From positions 62,001-126,000 of the forward strand of contig WHUZ01000052.1 in NCBI GenBank assembly GCA_015179045.1: a stretch of 64,000 nt of DNA, given 5' to 3'. Source of the DNA: Kalaharituber pfeilii (taxonomy: Eukaryota; Ascomycota; Pezizomycetes; Pezizales; Pezizaceae). Positions within the stretch are counted from its first letter, which is position 1; the number at the start of each line of letters is the position of its first letter. Shown here one piece after another: positions 11,637 to 23,700 of this stretch. The notes under the pieces were generated by a model. That model was not told where the DNA came from and searched no databases. It was given only the letters and a program-made list of their open reading frames with translations. The position numbers were made by a program, and so were the translations under genes.

Positions 11637-12144
11637 CAGTTACACCTTGCTATCCGGACGACCAAAATCCAACACTTTCTGTCCGGTTTAACATAGCGTC
11701 CAATATAACAAATTTTGCATGGGTGCCTGCCAGGGGGGGGTGAAGAACTTACTAAGCCAATTGAGAGATACAATATGCCTGAAGATTGGTATTCCAGCGG
11801 GGTATTCTCTTCTCAATCTCCCAAGATATTACAGAACAAACATTGAATTAAGATTTTTTTTTTTTTTTTTTATTTCACATGACCCCGCGTGCAGCTGTTC
11901 GCCAAGGCAGGGCGAATTAAGATATTGAGAATACTTCAATGATACCACTATAACACACAGAAGATATAAAATAAGTTTCATGAGGTTTTTGTCCAGTTCA
12001 GCTAGTTAGTTTGTATGTAATCTGAATTTGAAAGTCTATAATTTGTTGTTCGGTCCGGTTTAACTGGGTGTCCGGTATAGCTAATGTTTTGTATGTAAAT
12101 TGCAAAACTCGTCAAGGGTCGTCCGGTATAGCAAGGTATAACTG
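11637..12144. mobile_element. Fot1/Pogo-like MITE, intact ends (508 bp)
   Basis: It lies between TA at 11635-11636 and 12145-12146. The left end CAGTTACACCTTGC and right end GCAAGGTATAACTG are inverted repeats with one mismatch. TCCGG-type subterminal motifs recur. It carries a family A LINE tail at 11855-11913; without it the element is about 440 bp. It is the paralogue of the copy at 5605. Confidence 0.78.
11855..11913 (-). mobile_element. LINE family A tail mini-insertion inside a MITE
   Basis: The 10-bp repeat GAATTAAGAT lies at 11845-11854 and 11914-11923. In LINE orientation the insert starts GCCCTGCC and ends with GCGGGGTCATGTGA and poly(A). The paralogue near 5862-5885 has no insert here. 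Confidence 0.87.
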
Positions 12145-12146
12145 TA

Positions 12147-13414
12147 TGTAAGGTGTTCCTAGTCGCGGGCTGGGGCAGCAAATGACGAAAAGGCGACGCG
12201 GCAGCGTGATAAGTGATGTATCGACCCCTTGGCTGACATCCCTGGCTGGAAGGGTCATTCGGTAGCTGAAATAGGGTGTAAGCTACGCAGAGGAGTAGCG
12301 ACTATCGCACACCCCCAGCACACATTCAATTCTGCACGGTGCCGAGCCGTAATGAGCGCGCGCTTTTGTTCCGCGCACTCGTGATGATAGTCAATGTGGC
12401 CACTTGGTCCTGGCGAAAGACCTGGAATATTTTCACTGATGTGCTCACGAAGTCAGCCTTGCATTGGTTTGTTTGTTTAATATCAATGCGGCGCAGCTTC
12501 CCACAGTTTCGTCATTAGTACAGGTTACACACGCCGAAAAGGGTGGGGTAAATGCCGTTCAGGCTCTGACCTTCCTGACCCACAAGCACGGACAAAGCAA
12601 CCGCAGGAGTAATTGAGCCGTCAATCCATACTGTGCGTGAACAGAATTATTCTTCCTTTTTTTTAATAATCACGTAACCCCACTTATTGCTAAGCTGGAC
12701 AGAATTAAAATCAGTGTATTTTTTTTACATACTCATCGAGCACCGCGGAAAGCTTTTGAATGCGGGATCTGGAAAGGCAAATATCGTTGTTGTGTTGATG
12801 GGCTGGTTATTGGCTTCAGATGTGGCCAACCGCGGTACACAGTTTACAGTGACTTTGAACATGTTTCAAATGCTGCGCACACCAGGCTGCCTTGCCTGTG
12901 GCTCCGTCACACTTGATATATCTAATCCTGGGCTAACGTAACCTTGGCGGCCACCAACCCTAGTATCTCAGCCTTACTTGAACAACAAGGTAGGGAAATT
13001 CATTTTGTGCGGACGCTCCATGAGGGAGACGTAGATTCAAGTGGAACATTACCTCAACTATAGCTACAGTTGAGCAGTTGCCGACGCAGCAGCTAAGCAA
13101 CCTAGCAGAGCCAATTTAAAAGAGGTGAAATATTGGTAGCGTCATACTCTGACAAAATAAGAGTCTGCATGTTAAGGCCATTAACTGTTGTAAACATGCA
13201 ATCTAAACAAAAAAGCAACGAAGAAAAAAGCAAAGTCTACTTTCGGTGTGCCAAAGTGTCATGAGAACCGGTCAGTAAAATTGTAAATATATAGGTCTAC
13301 ATTCCCTTCCAATCCCTTTACGATTCCCAACTTAACTATCACATCTACGAGAGCGAGACCATCTCTAAATATTGCAAAATCGTCGTCCACTAACCTGGAG
13401 CGATCCCATCACCT
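12147..13414. other. Intergenic DNA with one degraded LINE tail
   Basis: The only interpretable structure is a family A-like tail on the minus strand around 12652-12697 (T-run, then AATCACGTAACCCCACTT), flanked by ACAGAATTA-type repeats. No gene is recognised. The last part is presumably the Clr5 gene promoter. Confidence 0.45.
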
Positions 13415-15494
13415 ATGATTCCTACACTTGAAATGAACAACCAAAACAATAGGTATCCTTGGCAACAATATAAGGATGAGATACAAAGACTGTAAGTTGC
13501 CTTGCCAAACTTACCTGACTTCAACTCATATTTTTTCCTAATGGTTGAAAACCGCTTTGCTTGTAATGGGATACATCTAGGGTTACAACCTAGCGGACAT
13601 GATTTAGAAGAGTTGAAATAATTGTAATATAATAAGCCTGATAAGAGATGTGAATTCCGACTACAGGTTCCTGACAAAATACGTAGCCGGACTGACTTAT
13701 GAGTTTCATTTAGTTACATTGATGAACACTACACCTTGAGGCAATTGCAAGATCACTTCAACATTGTGCATCCAACATTCACCCCAAGGTGTGTGCACAT
13801 CCCGCCCCTTTAATTAAGATCATTCCAGATAGGCTAATCGCGGGTCCTAAAGCACACGAGCGTTTAAGAATCATTTGAAATCATGGGGTTTCGAAAAATA
13901 TAACAAGAATTGCCAATCTAGGCCTAAATCTCGCGTGCGACGAGTCACCGCATCAGTGCACACCTCAAAATCGGCGAATAACCGGACATCAGATAATGGA
14001 TCTCTTCCTCAATCTCTTGTGACGAATTCTAGTTCCTCTCCTTCAAGTTCCACTTTTCTCTTCTCTCGACCTACGGAGGAGGCTGAAGGGTCTGAACTAA
14101 AGCCCACTTTAGAACAAGCCGAGGACGCCCTACTGTTAGTTGAGTCATTGAATGGAGTGTGGAAATTAGCACCACATGCCTTAGAAATCATTCTTGATGG
14201 TACAGAAAGGAATGTGAAGAAGCTCGCAGAGGACCCCAGTCATTCTGTCTGGCAGAGGTACTTAAACGAAAACAACTCAGAACACTTCGTCACAGAAGCT
14301 TCGATAGTGCAGTGTCAGCTACCTTCATTCGATGGGGACTGGGACAAGGTTAAGTGCAGAGATAATGTGAGCTTTCTAAAAATGCGCCGCTGGTTGTTGG
14401 CAATGCATGATAGGGCTGAGCAGCTTCGAGACGTTTCTTTACAGTTTGGTTATGAGAGACATTCACTCACATTCAACATACTCTTGACGGCGCGGGACAA
14501 TCGTATATACGTATTTAACTTTCCCCAAGTGATAAGTGTTCTTAGCAATGCTGCTCAGTTTCACATCACCTCAGATCGACCGCTGAAGCTCATAGACCAA
14601 TTTCTTGAAATGGTGAAAAACATAATATCACTGTAGGTCCACACCCTTGATATTTGGGGTTTGCGATTAAGCACTCACCACCGCTTGAACTTCAGCAAAC
14701 ACTTAGGCCGCTTACCGAACTTCGCATACCTGCTACTTGACACGAATTCTTGGAGTCGTTTTCAATCTTATATTAAACATATCGATCCATTTGCATTGGT
14801 ACACCAAAGACAATTATCACAGGACATGGAACAGCTCATTACTACGATTCGGCGTCATTTTCCAGGCGCCTTTGGCAGCATTTATAAGGCTTCACGGGAG
14901 AGTATCGCAAGATTTCTGCATGACGTGCGAGATATATTATTTCCCGGTTTCTTTGGCCTATTTATTCATACCTTTTTCATGCACTGGATATGCCTATTGA
15001 GTGAGGTTTCGACTCACGATGACAATTTCGATTTCAACACATATATGGTTATTGAATGGTTTTTGCTCCAAAGACTATTCACGCTTGGTGACGAAGTTGT
15101 GAAGACCATGAAAACGTCATCGGGCCATATAACTAGGATCGAATGGAACAGGTTTGCTAGGAGCCTTCACCACTGGGCGGAGGTAACAGATTACGACCTG
15201 AGATTTCCGATGGACGGGAGCGAAAATCTTGGCGAATGTGGTTCGTGCCCAGGTTGGTGCAGCGCTGCGAAGCGATCAACCGTACAGAATAGGAATATGA
15301 AGCAGATGTGTGAAGACATAGACTCAGGGGACAAGCTGTTACCAATAGAACCCTCACAAAGAACCCCGTCTTCACAGCACTGGTGCCAATGCTGTGTGGA
15401 TGAAATCAACCCTACACAACTGTGCGGCCGCACCTTCGAGCCCTGCTGCAAAGGCCACATGATTGGATTAACGCTTATTTATGACAGACTCTAA
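13415..15494 (+). CDS. Clr5-domain protein
   Basis: Exons are 13415-13491, 13714-13790, 13861-14632 and 14672-15494 (1749 nt, 582 aa). Joining the first three gives a complete N-terminal Clr5 domain: YPWQQYKDEIQRL, YIDEHYTLRQLQDHF, then TPRSFKNHLKSWGFEKYNKN. Clr5 domains occur at the N-terminus of many ascomycete proteins, named after a fission-yeast silencing factor. The rest has a Ser-rich linker (about residues 75-125), an alpha-helical middle and a cysteine-rich C-terminus (GECGSCPGWCSAA, WCQCC), with no domain I can name. The first intron (222 nt) is longer than others here. The start is the first ATG before the domain; a second in-frame ATG lies six codons later. A nuclear or silencing role is inference. 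Confidence 0.83.
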
Positions 15495-15818
15495 CTCTCG
15501 CTCCTGCTCGTCAGGTGGTCATCTAATATGAGGAGAAATGCTTGTAGTTCTCGATCAAGTTTTCAGAAGATTGCAATTCCGGGACGCCGTAGAGAAGTTG
15601 ATGTTATTTTTCCTATAGTTTGATTTCACTGTAGCTCTTCCCCTCCTTTAGGTTTAACTGTATAAGTTGAAGTGATGTGATAAAGTCATCACCTGGAAGC
15701 CAGCGGGGAGGACTTTTTCAGTTCATCATTGCTGATTTTTCAATTTATCATTGTTGTATTTAAGCAAGCTTGAGCATTTGTTACTCGGCCGCCCACAGAA
15801 ATTGCATATGACGCTGCA
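15495..15818. other. 3' flank of the Clr5 gene
   Basis: No gene or element end is recognised here before the next MITE. Confidence 0.35.
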
Positions 15819-15820
15819 TA

Positions 15821-16352
15821 CAGTAGAGTCTCGATACTAGCATGTCCGACAGATATATTTGATACAAGAATGCCACCCCCCCGCCCCTCATATAAAATAA
15901 GAATATATTTGATATAAGGAATATTCTTAAGTTTTCTGATTAGTCACCATATATTTTCTTATATTGAGCGAAGGGCTTAACGCAAGGAGTTGGTAAGCCA
16001 CCTGCTGCACTTGGCCTATAAGAGTAATCTTATCAATAAGAAGTACCCATACAAAGAACAGCGTTGCATTAAAAGCGCTAAAAACAGCTGAGAAGAGTGC
16101 AAAAAATAGACAAAGAAAAGTTACGGATTTCTCTGGCCCAGGTCATCTTCTTGGCACTTTTGCGGACCTTATTCTCTTTAGTTGTAAACATCTTCTCTGT
16201 TTCCTGTACTTCCTTGAATCTATTTTACGCACTTTTTATATTCTGCACCTTTCCTGTTTCTCTCAAAGCCTTTTCTGTACTTCTATATAAGAATATATTT
16301 GATATAAGAATATACCCCCGGCCGCCCGATGACATTTTTATAGAGTCTACTG
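15821..16352. mobile_element. Pogo/Tigger-like MITE (532 bp)
   Basis: TA flanks both sides (15819-15820 and 16353-16354). The ends CAGTAGAGTCTCGATA and TATAGAGTCTACTG form an imperfect inverted repeat of the CAGTAGA type known from Pogo/Tigger elements. ATATTTGATATAAG motifs occur near both ends. The one ORF inside has no transposase motif. Confidence 0.7.
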
Positions 16353-16442
16353 TAGTGCTTGATTTTTGCCGGCTGCCGGCATTAGGCCCAGGTGCTAGTG
16401 ACAAGAGCGAAGTATTCATTTCAGAATGTGGTTTGCCCTGGG

Positions 16443-16832
16443 TTTTTTTTTTTTTTTTTTTTATTTCATTAATCGCATGCCGCCCTATGGGCTATGGCGA
16501 TGTTTAGTTACAGTGGTATGATGGAAAAATGATAATGAAAGAGTAAAGAAAAATTGAACCGTCCTATTCCTCCCCCGCCCATTCCAATATTTCCGCCATG
16601 TTTGTGTCCTTATCTAACTGTCTTATCACGTCTGCTCCTCTTGCGGTTTTCCTGTTCCATGCCGAGCAGCTACTCTTTATGTGATCCCAGGTCTCCGGCG
16701 CCTCGCCGCACCATCTGCACTCCGGGGAGGTGGCCTTTCCAGTCCTGAATCTCCATTCCTTCAGTCCCTTATTGCCCAATATCCCTGCCATTGTGGCCAG
16801 ATACCGGCGTTTGTCGACCTTTTGGAGTGGGC
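16443..16832 (-). mobile_element. LINE family B, 5'-truncated copy (390 bp)
   Basis: It is flanked by GGTTTGCCCTGGG at 16430-16442 and 16833-16845. On the minus strand it encodes the end of the LINE polyprotein (LATMAGILGNKGLKEWRF, then a CRWCGEAPETWDHIKSSC zinc-knuckle-like motif), then 3' UTR, hairpin and poly(A). The reading frame runs on into flanking DNA only by chance. Confidence 0.88.
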
Positions 16833-17075
16833 GGTTTGCCCTGGGTGTTGAAAGTCGGGAGGGCAGAGTATTGCACTTGTACGGCCGCCAGTCAAGCATC
16901 TGAGGCGAGGGAGCCTGGTTTGTTGGTCGTCAGGGTTCTCATGAGTTTGCCTGAACTTCTTTAGGGCTCTCGAAGAGATCGCTAATGTGGATCTGTATAG
17001 ATCGCTGTAGTTGGATACTTCCTTCACTCTCCACAGGCCTTTGTTGGGATGCAACTTGGATCAGGGGTGGATCTT

Positions 17076-17903
17076 GTTTTTTTTTTTGTTTTTTTTAATA
17101 TCATTAATCGCTTGCCGCCCTATGGGCTATGGCGATGTCCTAAATACATAAGGAAAAATAAAACCATGATGAGTAAGTAAGGTAAGCGTCCCCTCTGCCA
17201 CATGACAGTTCTGAACTCACTCCCCCAACATTTCTATCAACGCCCTCAGCGGGTCCCCCTCCCCCTCCTTTCCCCGTGGGGGCCTCCTGACATGATCCTC
17301 CCCTCCTGGCCACCGCCTCTTCCATACCCTACACTCCTCTAACAGATGTCTCGTCGTCTCTTCCTCTTCTCCGCACCACCTGCACTCTGGACCATCCCCT
17401 TCGCCTACATGCCACCTCCAGGCCCTCAACCCGTTGCCCCCCAAGAGGCCCGCCAACCGTCCTATCCCCTTGCCAATCCTCTCTAGCGGTCTGTATGTCA
17501 ATCCCAACCGGTTCCTCTCCTCTGCTCTCTCTCTCCTCCCCTTCTGTCTCAGTCCGGCCTCTGTCACCATCTCCGACTTGTACTGCAAGGCAGTACCCGT
17601 TCTCGCTGCTTTGTCAGCCCTCTCGTTGCCGGCAATCCCCCTATGCGCCTTCACCCATAAAGCCGCTATGTCCCAGTCTCCTCTCAGGATCCTCTTTTCC
17701 CAGGCTTCCCTGAGCCGCCTCGTCGCCCCGTCGTGAGCGAGCTCACCCCTTGAGACCGCCGTCATCCTCTGGATCGCGTATCTGGAGTCCGTTATGATCA
17801 GTAGCTCCCCTTCCACTCTCTCCATCGCCTCACTAATCGCCAACAGTTCCGCATCATTCACTGTAGCGTCCTCCCCTAGATATATTGATGTCGATCTCCG
17901 CCC
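17076..17903 (-). mobile_element. LINE family B relative with RNase H domain, 5'-truncated (828 bp)
   Basis: It is flanked by CAGGGGTGGATCTT at 17062-17075 and 17904-17917. The minus-strand ORF 17217-17861 starts inside the RNase H domain: the AEL glutamate, ITDS aspartate and HRGIAGNERAD motif are present, while the first catalytic DGS is lost to truncation. A CRWCGEEEETTRHLLEEC motif follows. It ends with the ATCGC/GCGAT hairpin and poly(A). It is diverged from the 16443 copy, so more than one family B subfamily was active. Confidence 0.87.
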
Positions 17904-17917
17904 CAGGGGTGGATCTT

Positions 17918-18244
17918 TGTAGGAAGAACAAGAACTACTACACTGGAGAAAAGCTAAGAAGGGAGGGACGCTAGTGGGTTAAACTCATGCATTTTGAGGT
18001 AGAGATGTGGATTGCATGCAATTGATGTCTGACATGCCAACCGATTCAGAACTGACGCACCGAGCATAAGATGCTGAAAAGGGACCGATGCAGCTATTTG
18101 ACAGTCGATCATCGACCCTTTCTGGCTAGTCTTTCCCCCATTGGACTGGTCTGACGTCCCTATCGCTTAATTAGGTACTTCTTCACTTGGCATTTACCGA
18201 TTGGTATCTTTCCCAATGTGTAACCTTGCGATCAAACTCCCATA
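17918..18244. other. Unassigned spacer
   Basis: Nothing is recognised in this 327-bp stretch. Confidence 0.3.
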
Positions 18245-18256
18245 GCTTGTCTGGTC

Positions 18257-18358
18257 TTTTTTTTTTTTTTTTTTTTTATGTCACATGACCCCGCGTGTAG
18301 CTGTTCGCCATGGCAGGGCCCCTGGGTCTACACCCTCAAAGCCCGGAGGCAGGCTTGC
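18257..18358 (-). mobile_element. LINE family A 3'-end insertion (about 100 bp)
   Basis: The repeat GCTTGTCTGGTC lies at 18245-18256 and 18359-18370. Unlike the shortest family A inserts, it extends upstream of the CCCTGC hairpin base by about 50 nt (GCCTGCCTCCGGGCTTTGAG in LINE orientation). Confidence 0.86.
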
Positions 18359-18370
18359 GCTTGTCTGGTC

Positions 18371-19587
18371 GCGCAATCTTTTCTGAGATACAATTTGGGA
18401 ACCACAGACGTGTTCAGCCCTCTGAAAGGGAACAAAACTACAGTATGGTCTGGATTTCGGAATCGGAGCTGAACTGCGAAGCTGATTGGGTTGGAATATT
18501 TTGAGGGCAGAAGCGGGAGCAAAGCGGAGCACTCGAGAGCTTGGACAGTGGGTTTGGTGCCAGGCGGCAGCACGCCAATCGGATTGCCGCTTGGAAAGGT
18601 CCCCTCCGCACACGGACGAACCGTAGATTACGCAGGTGAATAACGCGAAGGAAAGATTAAGAGGATCCAGTGACAAAGGAAAAGTTTGTGCAGCCCTGTA
18701 CAAGATAAGAGACGGGAAATATGGATATCCCTAAAGGCAAGTAAATATACTCGTTGGCTATTAGATCAGCTGACTAATTAGGTGGTAGATTAGTCAGCTG
18801 TTCCAATATTTCTGAACGAGCGAGTATGGTCGCGATGATGTTACGAAAATCGGCAGAGCCCAAAGCAAAGCTCACGCTCTCCATCACGACAGTACTGGCA
18901 TCTCTCTAGAGGCCATACCGGAACCGAAGCTCACACAACCCTGACGAGCTCCATCATGACTACGCATACAGAGGACCCAACCCCAGAGTGCACTCCGTCA
19001 GCATTAGGATGTCGGTCACACAGGTGAGGGCCATAGAACAGTATATCCCTGCCATGGCGAATAGTAGCAAGCGGGGTTACGTAAGTTTTTTTTCTGCCTA
19101 CAGTACAAGGGAGCATAGCCCTTGCGGAGGCACACGGGTAATATCAATGGACGAATAAAGATTTGCAGCACTGAGCCATGGCAAGGCCCCTATACCGAAG
19201 TCCTATACCCGGGCCGGCTCCTCCAACTACTTACAACAATGGAAGAGGAAAATTAAACAAAATAAAACAAAACCCACTTCATCTTCTCTTGAACCAGACA
19301 AGACTTCACGCACACCTATCAATCCTCTCTGTTCTTCCTACTCTTTCCCCCTTTGTGACCTTTATTCTTAGATCTCACTCTTAATTATATAAACAGATGA
19401 GCCGAGCCAACTTCCTAACAACTTCACTTTTGCGGGTCTTTGACTGTCCGATACAAGCACTCCGAGGAGGTATAACAGTATCGACCTAGTTGTGATTTCC
19501 CTCCCTCCTCTCATCAAGGAACCATCTCGCTGCCATGATGTCACCCGTCCATGATTTTGCGTCCTCTACCGCCGCTCTCTGAGCTTA
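18371..19587. other. Unassigned DNA with a palindrome and decayed LINE tails
   Basis: A perfect 12-bp inverted repeat (CAGCTGACTAAT / ATTAGTCAGCTG) separated by 9 nt lies at 18769-18801. A decayed family A tail without poly(A) (CCCTGCCATGGCG...GCGGGGTTACG) lies at about 19049-19081, and a second weak match on the minus strand near 19170-19215. No gene is recognised. Confidence 0.45.
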
Positions 19588-19661
19588 ACGGAATCTCGCC
19601 ATAGCCTCAAAGGCGGCACGCGAGTAATGACATAAAAAAACAAGAAAAAAAAAAAAAAAAA
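19588..19661 (+). mobile_element. LINE family B tail mini-insertion
   Basis: The repeat CTCTGAGCTTA flanks it at 19577-19587 and 19662-19672. The hairpin is CTCGC/GCGAG with inner stem GCCT/AGGC, followed by an interrupted A-tail. Confidence 0.85.
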
Positions 19662-19672
19662 CTCTGAGCTTA

Positions 19673-20489
19673 CCTACATCTTTGTTGTCGCTACCGCTAC
19701 CCTATGTATGACGACTGCTCATCCTGGTTGTAGGGAATATTCAGAGTCCTTTTCTTTCATACCCTTCTTTTTCGTCGGTCCCCTTCATGATCAGCCACCA
19801 CTTCCCTACTGACGGCTGCCAAAGGTCACGTGGTCACAGTGCGAGTATAGACGGCCAACATAGCGGCCGCCAGTGCTCACCAGTCTTCACTTTATTAGTT
19901 CTTTACTTCGATCACTGACTGAGCGGGGTGTAATACGCATTGTAGCTATCTCGCTGTTGAACCGACGGCGTAATCCTAGCACCGACATGGAGAAATTATA
20001 GGCCGACGGTTTGACTGATGGTTGACTGTGGCGTTTTGAAAGGTTTTTCTGTGGCAATTGTGAAGGCCGCTGCGAGGGACATGTCACGGGTCCTGTACAT
20101 AGAGATTACTTCTGCAATTAATTAATTCTTTCCGCTCGAAAGCGTGACTTACATGACTCACAAGGAGTGTGGTAGGTTTGCGGTGAATCGACAATGCAGA
20201 ATCGAGAGGCCTGAGCTCGAGATGATACTGCTAGTGTGGGTGACGTGCACGTGCCACGGCCCACGGTGATATCAAAGGCTTTTGTTTCATCAACGTCATT
20301 GCGCAGAGCTTCGTGAACTCACTATAACTTCAATTACATTTCTGCACTATGTATCATATAGAAAGCTAAACTGTAGAAAACAGTTGATAATTACGTATCA
20401 ATGTAATTTCGCATTCACAATGAAGAGTCGCAAGAGACTCTGACTTATATACATGAATAATGATAGGCGACAAGAATCCCAAGTGTAGA
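19673..20489. other. Unassigned DNA
   Basis: No gene or clear element end is recognised in this roughly 820-bp stretch. Confidence 0.3.
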
Positions 20490-20499
20490 AGGGAGATTC

Positions 20500-20538
20500 G
20501 GTTTTTTTTTGTTTGTTTTTTTATGTCATTACTCGCAT
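20500..20538 (-). mobile_element. Ultra-short LINE family B insertion (16 nt plus poly(A))
   Basis: AGGGAGATTC flanks it at 20490-20499 and 20539-20548. Apart from the T-run, the LINE-derived part is only ATGTCATTACTCGCAT (20523-20538), which is the 3' strand of the hairpin and what follows it in the LINE. Confidence 0.75.
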
Positions 20539-20722
20539 AGGGAGATTCAGTGAGTGGAAACTGAAGATAGCACAGATTTGCCTTCAAGCCATAAAATGTA
20601 CGTGGAGAAAAGAACTGTAAGAGCGCCAGTAGAAAAGAATGCAATAAGCCACACGGTGGCAGCTGGCAGCTCGGGTGTACATAGCCTAATTTCAACATAA
20701 ACCTATACTAAATAGATATGCA

Positions 20723-20775
20723 TCGCCATAGTCCCACGGGCGGCACGCGATCAATGAAAAAAAAAAAAAAAAAAA
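20723..20775 (+). mobile_element. LINE family B tail mini-insertion
   Basis: AATAGATATGCA flanks it at 20711-20722 and 20776-20787. The insert begins TCGCCATAG and ends in poly(A); the outer stem is ATCGC/GCGAT, the first A being shared with the target repeat. It lies just downstream of the helicase stop codon. Confidence 0.85.
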
Positions 20776-20795
20776 AATAGATATGCAAACAACGT

Positions 20796-23700
20796 TTACC
20801 ACTCCTCTCCCTCCGCTATTCCGTCCTGAATCTGTGTTTTCCACTTTTCGACCTCTTTTTCGAATTGCCCCAGAGTTTGCAAAGCCGTCGAAATTTTCTC
20901 TTCTAGTTTTTCAGGGGCCATTTCTAACAAGTTCCACGCCTCGGATTGAGTAAAGCTTGCCTTCGTCTTCTCGATATAGCGCTTCCTTTTATCCAGAAGC
21001 CCAATAAAATCGTTTACTTCTTCAACAAACATGGTGCTCAACTTACCACCCGGCGTGGATCCGGTCAACACCGTCATTGCCAATTCATGCGTAGTGTCTA
21101 CCAATTGCCCCAATTCGATGATTCCTTTGACCAGCTGTAGTCCGCTTGTTTCCAGGATACACCTCTGGTACCAATACCGCGGTCTCAACCCGTGCGCAAT
21201 AATGTCGTCGATGATGACCTCGGCTTCTCCTTGTGGCCCGCTGGCCAATTTTTTTGCTCTTTCTATCGTCCTTTCCTTTCGCGTCTGGAGCATTCTTGCA
21301 CAACGTTTCCAAAACCGGGCTATTGTCGTTGCGGCTCTTTCTTCTCGAGTTTGATCAGATCCCTGGGCGTTTTCCGGACGTTGCGTATGCGACGTGGAAT
21401 ACTGCGGTGCAACTAGTTGTTCCCGAGATAGCACTTGAATGCCGCGAGCAATCAGGAATTGGAAACGAGAAGATCGGTTTCGACTGGTTTTGGAGTCCTC
21501 CAGAATTACTAAAACATCTTTGTTATATTTTCTGTAAGCCTCAACCAGCTCATTAGCCAACAGACCAGGCGTGGACGCTTTGGTCCAGTTAACAATCGTT
21601 GGAGGTTTCAAAAATTCCCAGCGCTGGTAGACCTAGAAAAGGATTGCAGAAATTAGGACAATGAAGCAGGAAGCCAAAGTGCTAGTTATTACTAACCTGG
21701 AAAATTTGCATCCGTAACTCATGATAGCCCGATGGTGGTGGTCGGTCAAGACCCATGTTTATCATACACAGGGCCAGGTGGTCTAGCCCCCGCCGTATCA
21801 TATACCTGTTTCCATCCCAGAGAATCGACCCACATGCTTCGAAAAGGGCCTCTGGGCTCAGCGATTCCAGGTTAATGCGGTTTCCATACTCTCTCTGGGA
21901 TTGAAGTCTCCAGTATTCATTTGCAAAATATAGTAGATGTTCACAAAGCATTCGCAGAACTCGCACCAAGCAATTGTCTAGGGCATATCTTTCTCCCTCG
22001 GTTGGGGAAGGGGTGTTTGATAAATCTCGAATAAAGTGCTTCCTAGACTTTGGCACAAGGAGTTCCAGTCTTGTCGATCGATTTAACTGGCCAGAGAACA
22101 ATTAGCATGGAACTAATGTTTGTGAGGTCTATAATGAACGTTACCAGCTCTAAACTAAGCATTTCAAATAAAGAAAGGACTGCATGGAAAGATCGTAGCT
22201 CGGAAAAGTCTCTGGACGTGATATACTCTGTTACACACAGTATGCGGCGAATCTAGATATTTGACAATCAGCAAAGACTTTACTGAAAGTGCGGGTAGAC
22301 TTTGAACTACCATTTCCGCAGTGGAGAGGTTTGAAACTGTATAAGGTTGGAGACTCTCGCAGTCCGCAAGAAAGTTGCGGGAGCTGATAGCACGTACCCG
22401 CCGTTGCAGGAACTCCAGGAATCTTCGCATTACACCTAGAGATCATGACTATTAGCTTGCTCCGTTGCACAGAACTTGTCAACCCAGCCAACCTAATTTG
22501 CTTGCAAAACTCCACTCTTCTAGCAGTGCTGAGATAGTTCCTCTCTTCTGCCATTCCTCTGGCCGACCTTTCAAACGGTGAAAGAATAACGATTCGAGTC
22601 CATCTCGTACGTGAAACCATTGCCCTTCCTTGGCTAATATCATATTCCAAACTTCCTCTTGTGCTGGACCGTCGTTCAACAATGGGGATATGAAAGTGAG
22701 CTCTCTGAGCAATTTCTCAAGAAAATAACGCTCTGCATCAGATTAGTTATTTGCCAGACGGATGTATCAGGTATGGACCTACTGTTTGGTTTGTAAACTC
22801 TCGACTCCGGCTCTGCTAGTTTGCGATAGTAGTACAGCCTGTCTAAAGAACATGCCAATCCCGTGACCTGCAGCATGGTCTTTTTCACGGCGCAGGTATT
22901 AACTCAATATCTGAATGATGCAACAAAGAGGACAAGAGTTTGGTTGTTGGTACATACCAAGATGTTGGCTCGAACCTCGTCTGGCAGCAGCTTTGTGTGC
23001 CTAAATTTGCATTCCGTACCGTATCGACAACATTCACCTGTAAGACTTAATAGTCAGTCCCTCACAGCAAGGTCCGACGTGAATTGAATTATACCTTGCA
23101 GGAATTGAAAACAGGGAGGCTTTTCTTTTTTCAACTCCCGTAGTCGCGTCAAAACTGAGGTGACCGTTGGTGCTACAAGGCTTATCAGCCAGTCACTGAA
23201 AGTTTCCTGAACCCGCACAAGTGTTGTGCCGATATATCCTTCCGTGTGTAGTTCCGTTGAATTGGAAGCAGCCGAATGCAAACGTGGGAATAGAGGAGAC
23301 CAGTTGAGTACAATAGCTTCATTTTGCAGGTTAGGTATCAATAGAGCACCGATACCGGCCAGTAGAGTTGGAGGAAGGGCCGTTTTCGCGAGGAGGTCTG
23401 CAGCAAGTATGGCAAATCTTGAAAGAGTCGCAACAGGCAATTCAGCAGCTTCGTTGACCTGATCAATGGCATCACGCAGATTGCCCAAATGTACCAGTTC
23501 CTTGCAAATACAAGCCATCAGCAGATCATAGAGGGTCGTTGAAAAGAAAAGGGAAATCTTACAACGAGGTCTAGAAAATCGTTCCCGAACTCCTGGAAGA
23601 AATTTCCAGAGTGTTGATCTGGCATTGGCCTCGGTAACACCAAAAGCTTTCCCCTTTGGTGTATCGAGCCCAGAAGTTGTTCCCATCCCGCTTGCACTTT

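Noticed and set aside
12687..12941. 84-codon ORF at 12687-12941
   Set aside because: It starts inside a LINE-tail-like insert and shows no domain or splice context.
18257..18703. Minus-strand ORF 18281-18703 as a gene
   Set aside because: Its 3' part is a family A LINE tail, and it has no recognisable domain.
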